Below, piece by piece: positions 56,942-64,000 of a stretch of 64,000 nucleotides of DNA (within the stretch, counting starts at the first letter, position 1; each line of letters begins with the position of its first letter). This DNA comes from Diphasiastrum complanatum (taxonomy: Eukaryota > Streptophyta > Lycopodiopsida > Lycopodiales > Lycopodiaceae). A program made the position numbers and the translations under genes. The stretch lies in assembly GCA_029204225.1 (NCBI GenBank), contig CM055097.1:37494976-37558975 (forward strand), written 5' to 3'. The notes under the pieces are model-generated. The model had not been told where the DNA came from, ran no database searches, and was given only the letters and a program-made list of their open reading frames with translations.

Positions 56942-58660
56942 ATGTGCGCACATGCACACACATCTTAGATCAATATATGTCTTGTTCTTCTTTGAGCTGT
57001 TTTTTGTGACCATTCTCTCTTCTCTCACACACACACACAAGGTTCTTCTTCCTCCTTATTCTCTTCCTATTTTTATTTTGAATCATCTTTCTCTTTTTGT
57101 CTCTCCATTATTCAAGAATGCTCCTCTTGGTACTAATTATTTTGTATAAAGAATTTAATATTGTGTTTTGTTATTTTGTGCTTGTAGAATTTGTTTCTAG
57201 CTTAAATATTTTTGTCAAATTTGGATTATAATGTCTTGTTATTTAGCAATGATCGTAGACATAATCCATTGCTCTCCATCCTTTCAAGAGAAATTTTGTG
57301 AGGCCAATCCAGATTATGTTCTTGTGTAAAAATAACAATACAAGGCTCTTTTGAAAGACATTTTGGTGGCCTTCCAAGTAATGAGTAGAACTGTATTGCT
57401 AAGAGTATGCGATTGTTGATTCAAGCCTGATATTGGAAAAAAGGTCACCATATGCAGTATATCCAATCTGCATATAAGCGTGTTGTGAATGCAAACCTGC
57501 AGCATCAAACATCATTGTCGATTTCTCTAGATGAAAGGCCAATAGGATGTGAGGGGTAGTTTCTTTAGCTCTTGATATTGGGGACATGTCTTGTTGCATA
57601 CCTAGTCTACTTCCCCACATGAAAGTAGTACTTCTTTGATGACTAATTCTAATGGAATATTCGCTTTATTTTTCTTTCCAGCTTGTAATATTACATTCAA
57701 ACATATAAATTTTTTGATCTGGATATCCTCTTTGCATCATGCCTATTTCAAAGCTACAAGAATTATCAAAGAAGCGACAATTCGTGGGGAAGCCAAATGC
57801 CACCACTCCCACCATTGAACGAAAAGTACGTTTCGACAGCTTCCCTCCATTGCTACGTTACATCAAACTGCTTGCTTCCCCCAGCAAGCTTTTACAACCC
57901 CTCGTGGATTCGTCATTTTGATCTATCATCACTTGTGAAGCTCACAAATCCATTACAGTGACCTATATTCAGAATGACCTATATTCAGAATAGATGTCCT
58001 AATAAAGATCTCTCAAACGAAACACAATTCGAAGTTTGGACAGGTACCGATTCAGTATTCTCAAGTTCCTATATTACCTGCTATAGGAGAGATTATGTAT
58101 CTAACAGTTATCACACTTATAGCAAATTTTAAGGTCTTGATTGAGCCAATAAGCAAGCTTATTTGGATCTTGTGGCTGATCCGGTTTATTCTATCCTGGC
58201 TGCTGACATAGGACTCAGTACTTGTTTACATGCTTGAACTTTTTTATGAAGGTCTAGGCAACAAATGGCCACTACTTTGCTACAGCAACATTATCCTTCA
58301 AGAAGAGAGCTCCCGAAATTCAGCTTTTCATATTGATGTTTGTTACATGTATATTCATCGTACTGAACTCCATACCTGCTCTTCTAACCTTGACTATCCC
58401 TTATCAACTTGAAGGGTCTGTGAATCAGTTTACTACGTTATAGTTCTTCGGGAAAAATCGCCTGTTCATCTCTAGTTCTGGCAGTGTAGATATGAGTTGG
58501 TTTCGAAAAATGCAAGGAAATAAAAGCCTTTCAATTGTGTTTCTTGCGAAGTTACAAAAAGTGAACGTGTTCAAATAATTTTAGATCTTTCAAAGGGTTA
58601 TTAAGTCCGAAGCCCCTTGACATTCCAAACAATCAATCCATAAAGTAGAAAAACTCTTCT
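56942..58660 (+). repeat. Direct copy of the 20.48-22.64 kb block
   Basis: Collinear with the left block apart from 57737-58045, which differs from the left sequence at the same place. Includes TTGATCTGGATATCC (57712), CAATAAGCAAGCTTATTTGG (58144) and CTTGAAGGGTCTGTGAAT (58408). No gene is supported; the reading frame at 57739-57921 is within the non-matching insert and is unrecognised. Confidence 0.7.
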
Positions 58661-58682
58661 ACCAAAGCAAGAGCATAGTTGC

Positions 58683-59425
58683 CCGTTCCGGAACGGAATG
58701 CGTTCCGTCCGTTCTGGAATGACCCTTTTAAAAAAAATGTATTTTTTCTATACAAAGGATTTTTACACTTTAATATTTAATCCGTTCTCTTTTTTCTTTG
58801 AAGCTTTACCTGATAATTCAAATAGCTCACCACTAACGTCATACTGATGAGGGAACACTGACGTGCTATGATAACAGAATTATTAATAATCACATGGCTC
58901 TAACTTCGAGTGGATAAATCTGAGAGAAGAGTTCGTGTATGTGGAAGGCTAGCAGTATGCAACAAATGATCATTCTCTTGTGAAATTGAAGTGACGAACG
59001 AGAAAAATGAATGCTAAGAAGCGGAAGTATGTCATACAAAAGATATAGTTTATTGAGAGAGGTTGGTCAATTATGTTCAAGAATAGCACTTACCACACAT
59101 CTACCTTATAGCTATAGAACCTATGATGACATGTGCATGAATGATTGGCAAGAAAGAAAGCATGAAAAAGTCTTGTATGACGTTAGTGGTGTGCTATTTG
59201 AATTGTGTGATAATTCTGTTATCTTAGCACATCAGTGTTCCCTGCTCGCTGTTGTGAAATGGTGAAGTCGTGGGCCAGCAGGGTGTTACCTCAAAGATTT
59301 TGCAGAAAACCAGCGTATTATGTTTTTTTTTCTGCATTGTAAATAAACTCGTTTCGACCCAGTACGTTCCGGAATGTACGGAACAGAACGTTCTGACCCA
59401 TTTTGGTCGGAATGGGCTTGTAAGC
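58683..59425. repeat. Palindrome-bounded repeat (GGAACG/CGTTCC family), copy 2
   Basis: The left edge has the perfect palindrome CCGTTCCGGAACGG (58683-58696). The right edge has ACGTTCCGGAATGT (59364-59377) and CAGAACGTTCTG (59384-59395). Inside, a ~31-nt module (58815-58845) and a ~33-nt module (58850-58885) recur as reverse complements at 59174-59203 and 59208-59243, but in the same order. No transposase frame. It lies in what was DLH intron 6, before the surviving exon 7. Confidence 0.55.
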
Positions 59426-60360
59426 TATTATTTAAGACATTTCTTTTCTCTTTTGTCTGATACCATTGTGACTTGATTTAATACATCGGAATTGATCCTA
59501 ACACTCCTTTCTTTCTTTGAGTGAAGAGTCATCTCAATTTTTGCTTTCTCAACCTCATCCAATCCATTATTAGTCTTTTGTACTTTGTTAGGATTGACCA
59601 CTAGTTGGTTTTTGTTGCTTGTTTATATAATCTAATGGTTGTTCAGCAGTAGATATTTCAGCTTCACCCTTTTTTGAGTTATTGTGAGATCAACGTCACT
59701 TGCTATATAATGATTCCTATACTGAGTAACATTCCTTGGATGTTTTGGACAAATTAATGTATGATGCTCAGTTTTGTACAGCTAAAGTTTGTGTTCAAAA
59801 GGCTTGGAATGTTTGCTTTTCAACCCTTTTTTTTCCCCTAACTAAATCACCTTTGGAGGAACATAACCTAATCTCATAACACACAAGCATGTGGAAGTTG
59901 AGAGAGTTGGAAGGATTATCGATAAGAGAATGAATAAACTTCCCTGAAAGCATGCTATGAATACTATGTAATTTGATTGGAAAAAAGGAAAATTGATCTG
60001 TGAGGTACTTTAATGCCTTTGACATTCTCAAAAGTAAATCCTTCAAAGTGTCCAAAAACAGCAACCATCTCTTACAGGAGTACAAGTTTGATATATCTGG
60101 TGTTTTGCATCTCTTTCCGACATAATTATCATGGAATAGTTTTTTTTTCCTAAATACTTCAATTTTCTTATATTGTTTCTTTTTGTCAAAATACCAGTCA
60201 GAGTCTTTCGCTTGTATTTGTGCCAATGATGTAAATTTTGCTTCACAACCATTGGAAATTTTGAGATGATAAAAGCTTTTCAGTTTATGACTATGGTATA
60301 TATTTATTTAAGAAATGAGAGCATAGTGGATCCAAAGAAACTAGGCTTAATATGATTGGC
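59426..60360. other. Intron-6-like DNA before exon 7 of copy C
   Basis: About 59820-59960 is the reverse-complement partner of about 22800-22935 in the left block. No gene. Acceptor ATGATAG precedes exon 7. Confidence 0.55.
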
Positions 60361-60367
60361 ATGATAG

Positions 60368-60505
60368 GTACCACATTTTGTGAAGATATATCATGGGGTT
60401 GCTCATGGATGGACAGTTCGCTATAAGGTAAATGATGAGAAAGCTATTGCTGAGGTGGAAGAGGTACATGCTGCCCTTTTGGAATGGTTTGGGAAGTCTC
60501 TTTAG
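60368..60505 (+). pseudogene. Isolated DLH exon 7 (copy B/C), open to its stop
   Basis: 138 nt, the same length as gene A's last exon and with the same acceptor (GATAG then GTACCACA). It reads VPHFVKIYHGVAHGWTVRYK, then ends LLEWFGKSL and TAG. The catalytic His (AHGW) is kept. It is 42 kb from copy B exon 6 (same strand) and 9 kb from copy C exon 6 (opposite strand), so it is an orphan exon. Its good preservation suggests the gene was broken fairly late. Confidence 0.9.
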
Positions 60506-60589
60506 TTTTCTAACAACAAGTCTACTATGACAATGGATGCTAGTTATCTATTTGTGTTTTATCGATCATACTTTTATAAGTTAGGATTA

Positions 60590-60759
60590 AGTGCTCAGAA
60601 CCAGAGATAAACAATTGAGAAATCGTTCTATCTCTGAGTGCTTAATTTGGTGGAAGGGTCGTACTGAGGATGATGATTTGTGGGAGAGAGTTGATAGCAT
60701 AAAGAAGAATTTCCTGAAGTTTAGCTTTTAAGGATAGAAGCAATTTAAGGAGGGAAGAA
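60590..60759 (+). pseudogene. Gypsy polyprotein C-terminus and polypurine tract
   Basis: A short frame reads WWKGRTEDDDLWERVDSIKK and then a stop, fitting the chromodomain-like end of gypsy polyproteins (VKWKG...TWE). The polypurine tract AATTTAAGGAGGGAAGAA (60742-60759) follows and abuts the LTR. Confidence 0.6.
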
Positions 60760-61290
60760 TGTTATGCCCATGACCAGTACATAGGATACAGTATACTCCT
60801 AGTCTTGGATACACGGTACTCTAGTGAAACAAGCTGTTAGTTATGCCACGTCATACTGGACATGACCCGAAAGTAACTAATATTCTTGTGAGGCCCAGAA
60901 CACACTAAATGGAGTTTAGACAAGGTATGAGACAGTGTATGCATGTGTAGCAATTCTATGAATAGTTGGTCCATGCTTAGGACTCTATTCTAGGTGAATC
61001 TATGTATAGGAAGTTTAGGGCTATGCATGGCTATGTGCCCAGGTTGCTTTTGGCTCTATATATTGGGTCCAAACTCGCCCAATTCCTCATCATGGTTTTG
61101 GATTCATTGCCAAACTCTCACATAGATTCATGCTTCTTGTTTCTTGGCTTGAAGGCGAGGCTTCTAGAGTTTGATTAAATGCTTCTACTTGGTTGGGTGG
61201 TTTCTCCATAGTGTGTTATCATTGTGTTTGTGATTTGTAAGCAGGATCTAAGGAGCTTCCCTTATAGTAATCTTGAGAGAAAGGAATTTT
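60760..61290 (+). mobile_element. Gypsy 3' LTR
   Basis: Starts TGTTATGCCCATGACCAG after the polypurine tract. TATA-like CTCTATATATTGGG at about 61053. The end is not resolved. It sits about 250 bp after the orphan DLH exon 7. Confidence 0.6.
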
Positions 61291-61329
61291 CTTCTGAAAT
61301 GTAGCTCGGAAGGTACGTCATGCACTTCA

Positions 61330-61612
61330 TACAGGTTGCTCAAGATGTCTTAGACTTCCTTGGAGGTCGGAGCTTCAAACACATGGCCAATTTGTGTGTC
61401 TGATATGTTGAGGATGATAAGCGCGAAAGCTTTTCCATCCTTCAGCTTCCATCGAGATATTGCAATGTCGTCTGCTTTGGGTCTTGCCTCTGCACCTGTG
61501 ACAACATCATGTAACTTCTTAGCCAATAGCATAGTTTTCATCTTAAATTTTTGGATCCATCAAGCTTGTCCATGATGAGACTGGCTTTCCCTTGGGTATC
61601 CATTTGGAAGTT
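61330..61612 (-). pseudogene. Ty1/copia gag fragment, minus strand
   Basis: The minus strand reads TMLLAKKLHDVVTGAEARPK, ADDIAISRWKLKDGKAFALI and LNISDTQIGHVFEAPTSKE, the usual copia gag (UBN2-type) core. It is fused at 61616 to the gypsy frame that follows and lacks everything downstream. Confidence 0.75.
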
Positions 61613-61615
61613 AGT

Positions 61616-63063
61616 CTAAGTGATAGAACAATCCAATGCTTCTAGTTCATTAACTGTAGAAATTTGATCCAACGGATGTACAAAATTACTACCAAATAAC
61701 ATAACTACCTTATCACCCTCCTTGAAAGTGAGAACATGTTTCTCAAAATCAATCAATAGAGAAGGCAATTTACTAAATAACCACTCATAACCTAAGATTA
61801 AATTAGTACGGGCTAGGTCTAAAACATGAAAATTAACTAATTCCGTGTGTCCTTGCATCAAAACTGGGAGCTTCGGGACTTTTACGTTCCAAGTCTCCAA
61901 CTCTGCTCCTGAAGCTAGATAAACTTTATATCTATGATTGTTTGTTTCAGTTTCCAAGCTGAGTTTCTGCGCAAGACGAGAATTAACAAAATTATGAGTC
62001 GAACCACTGTCCAATAAAATACTCACTTCTTGATCTTTAACTGTGCCAATTAAACGGAAGAGTTCATTAGGCAAGAAAGAAGTAGTACTGAAAGAACATT
62101 CACACTTACAAATCAGTAAAGTTAATTTCCAAAGTCTTACCATTGCCACCTGGAATCTCAATCATGTGGGCAGACATTTCTTCCTTTCTGGACAAAATTT
62201 CATCATATGTCCAGGTTTCTTACAAACAAAACATAAGTTCTCTTTCTTAGCCTTTTCCCGGGACATAGATTTCTTAAATCTCTTTCTCTTCGGCTTCCTG
62301 GGTTTCGATGCTGCTTGATCTAATTTGTCAAAATATTTTGCTTGACCGCGCTTCTTACACTTCTTGGTTTTCAAAGTGGTTAGAATTTGCGCAAACTGCT
62401 TCCTGGATGCCACCATTGTGGAATCATATGCTTTCGCAATCCGAAACGCATCCTCGAGATTTTGAAGCACATTTCGCCTACATTCGTTCTGATAGTTGGC
62501 TGGCAAACCTAGGACAAACTGCCAAAGTGCCAACTTCAGATCGAATGATGGAACCCTATTCCATAGGTCCATGAATTCCTGGATATAAGAGTCTAAACTC
62601 TTTGTACCCATCCTACAGTTCACGAACTTCAAGTAGTAGTCAACGTCATCAACAATTACGAAATCTTTTTTGAAAACTTCCGCAAACGCATCCCAAGTAG
62701 TTGCCTTCACCGGTAGGTCTCGCCATCATGATGACGCTCTGTCGCGTAAGAATAGCACGACGCTTTCAATTTTCTTCTCATCAAGAACTCCGTGCAAATT
62801 GAAGTAACTACTCCACTTGGCCAGCCAGTCCTCGACAACTTTAGGTTTTTTCTCCTTCTTCTCCCCCTCCATAAACCTCCGGTTGAAAACTGAGATTGGG
62901 TGAAGATATCAATTTAACTTGATTCAATAGAACCTTCATTTGTCGATCTCTCATCTAATTACGATTATTCATATCATTGAGCGCCGTACTCAACTGTTGA
63001 CAAATCACCATGTAAGATGGTGCACCTAGATTTGCAGCTTGATTTGAAGTTTCTTCGGCCATC
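61616..63063 (-). pseudogene. Ty3/gypsy gag-protease, minus strand
   Basis: The probable start MAEETSNQAANLGAPSYMVI is at 63063, but this lead is broken by stops down to about 62711. From 62710 to 62162 an open frame holds the gag core (TTWDAFAEVFKKDFV, LDSYIQEFMDLWNRVPSF, FVLGLPANYQNECRR), a Lys/Arg-rich stretch and the zinc knuckle CFVCKKPGHMMKFC. A TGA at 62162-62164 is followed in the same frame, without another stop until 61616, by the protease (VSILLDSGSTHNFVNSRLAQ, LASGAELETW, LDLARTNLILGYEWL). Polymerase is missing. The gag-protease half is one of the best preserved element frames here. Confidence 0.85.
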
Positions 63064-64000
63064 TCAATCTATCTATCCTGGAAATTACTAAATTTAGTTA
63101 ATATCAAATTAACTAATAGTGAAGCACAGTTGACCAAAAAACAGATTGAAATTGACTCCAACATGGTCAAATTACTATTTTTAGTCAATTCCACAGATAA
63201 TTCAAAAAACTGGAAAAACTAAAAAAAAAAATTGAATTTTCACACTTTTAATTTTTTTTTTTTATGTTTTTCAAAAATTCGTAAAAAATCCACTATCAGT
63301 TATTAAGCAATTGAAATCGAAAATTTGATTCACTGTTCGATTCTTAACCCTACTGCATTAATGTCCATCAGGCATGCAAGACATAAGACATTAAACTGAT
63401 TTTTTATCATTACGAAATTTCACGTAAAATCAAGTTCAACGGAAATTGTCAGCTATAAAATCCAGTTTTGTGTCTATCAGTCAACGCACATGCGTATAAC
63501 CACTCAAAACAGATCCAAACCACTCATGCATGTCAGAATCGCTCTGAGAATCAACATGCAGACATTCCATGCAAGCACAGTATCTCAAAATAGGAAATTG
63601 ACTTGCATGCAATCAGAACAATTTGAAATTCTATCAATTTTGCTCACAAACTTTGCAAAACTTCAGATGATCACAACTTTGGCTACAGGACACCAAATTG
63701 GGTGCTGTAAAGCTTAGTACAGAGGGATACCTAGTGCACAAGACTCTTGCCAAGTCAGCATGCCACCTGGGATTCACACGTGCGAGTTTAGAACAACTAA
63801 AAAACCTGTAGGAGGGCGCACTTTTTCAAGCCCAATCTGCCTAAAATCATGCAAACACTCAACCAAGCCTAAAAGTGATGATCCAAACAGTCTTAAATGG
63901 TCTCTAAGAGTTCCATGAAGCCCTCATATAGATCCTATGAAGCAGTATGGGCTGAGAACCATGAATTCTTGATTTCTAGAAGTCAAACTTGATGGAATTG
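63064..64000. other. Probable leader of the minus-strand gypsy; no gene seen
   Basis: AT-rich near 63190-63270 with A and T runs, then neutral sequence to the window edge. An LTR and primer site would be expected further up but I could not identify them here. Confidence 0.35.

Overview
This window is nuclear DNA of a land plant, most likely a flowering plant. The evidence is a spliced seven-exon protein gene with GT-AG introns, plant-type Ty1/copia and Ty3/gypsy retrotransposons with initiator-tRNA primer sites, long (CT)n/(CA)n microsatellites and a telo-box-like TTTAGGG cluster. I see no bacterial operon, CRISPR array or rRNA gene. Most of the window is a graveyard of broken, nested retrotransposons.

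The only gene I judge intact lies on the minus strand at 28976-35935. It is a seven-exon gene for a 242-residue dienelactone hydrolase (DLH) family protein, with Cys131, Asp177 and His210 as the expected triad. All six introns are GT-AG, one exon is only 22 nt, and the 5' leader carries a (GA)n tract. A cluster of ACGT-core motifs lies about 170-240 bp upstream of the ATG.

The rest of the window contains broken relatives of this gene. Copy B (plus strand, 13394-18263) keeps exons 1-6 but has two nonsense codons, two frameshifting deletions and a lost splice acceptor. Copy C is scattered: exon 6 on the minus strand at 51189-51289 and exon 7 on the plus strand at 60368-60505, both still open. 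B and C sit in the two arms of a large inverted duplication (10386-19036 against 50436-56757). A second block (about 20.38-23.24 kb) is repeated at 56.76-60.2 kb, mostly in direct orientation. The arms flank about 31 kb that includes the intact gene.

Layout: 0-4.2 kb, decayed gypsy/copia pieces; 4.2-7.2 kb, short tandem repeats and unrecognised DNA; 7.2-10.0 kb, a copia element with its 5' LTR; 10.4-19.0 kb, left arm with DLH copy B, carrying an intronic gypsy and an intronic copia; 19-23.2 kb, palindrome-rich repeat and intron-6-like DNA; 23.2-28.4 kb, gypsy and copia remnants; 29-36.4 kb, DLH gene A and promoter; 37.6-38.2 kb, a 183-bp triple tandem repeat; 38.2-50.1 kb, nested retroelement fragments in both orientations; 50.4-60.5 kb, right duplicated region; 60.6-64 kb, gypsy and copia remnants including a gag-protease reading frame.

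Shared insertions give a history. A copia in intron 2 and a short repeat in intron 5 are found in A and in the B/C lineage, so they predate that duplication. A gypsy in intron 2 is shared by B and C but absent from A. It therefore came later, and before the B/C duplication. I found no novel multi-gene system. The most unusual content is the rearranged DLH locus and a palindrome-rich repeat family associated with it.
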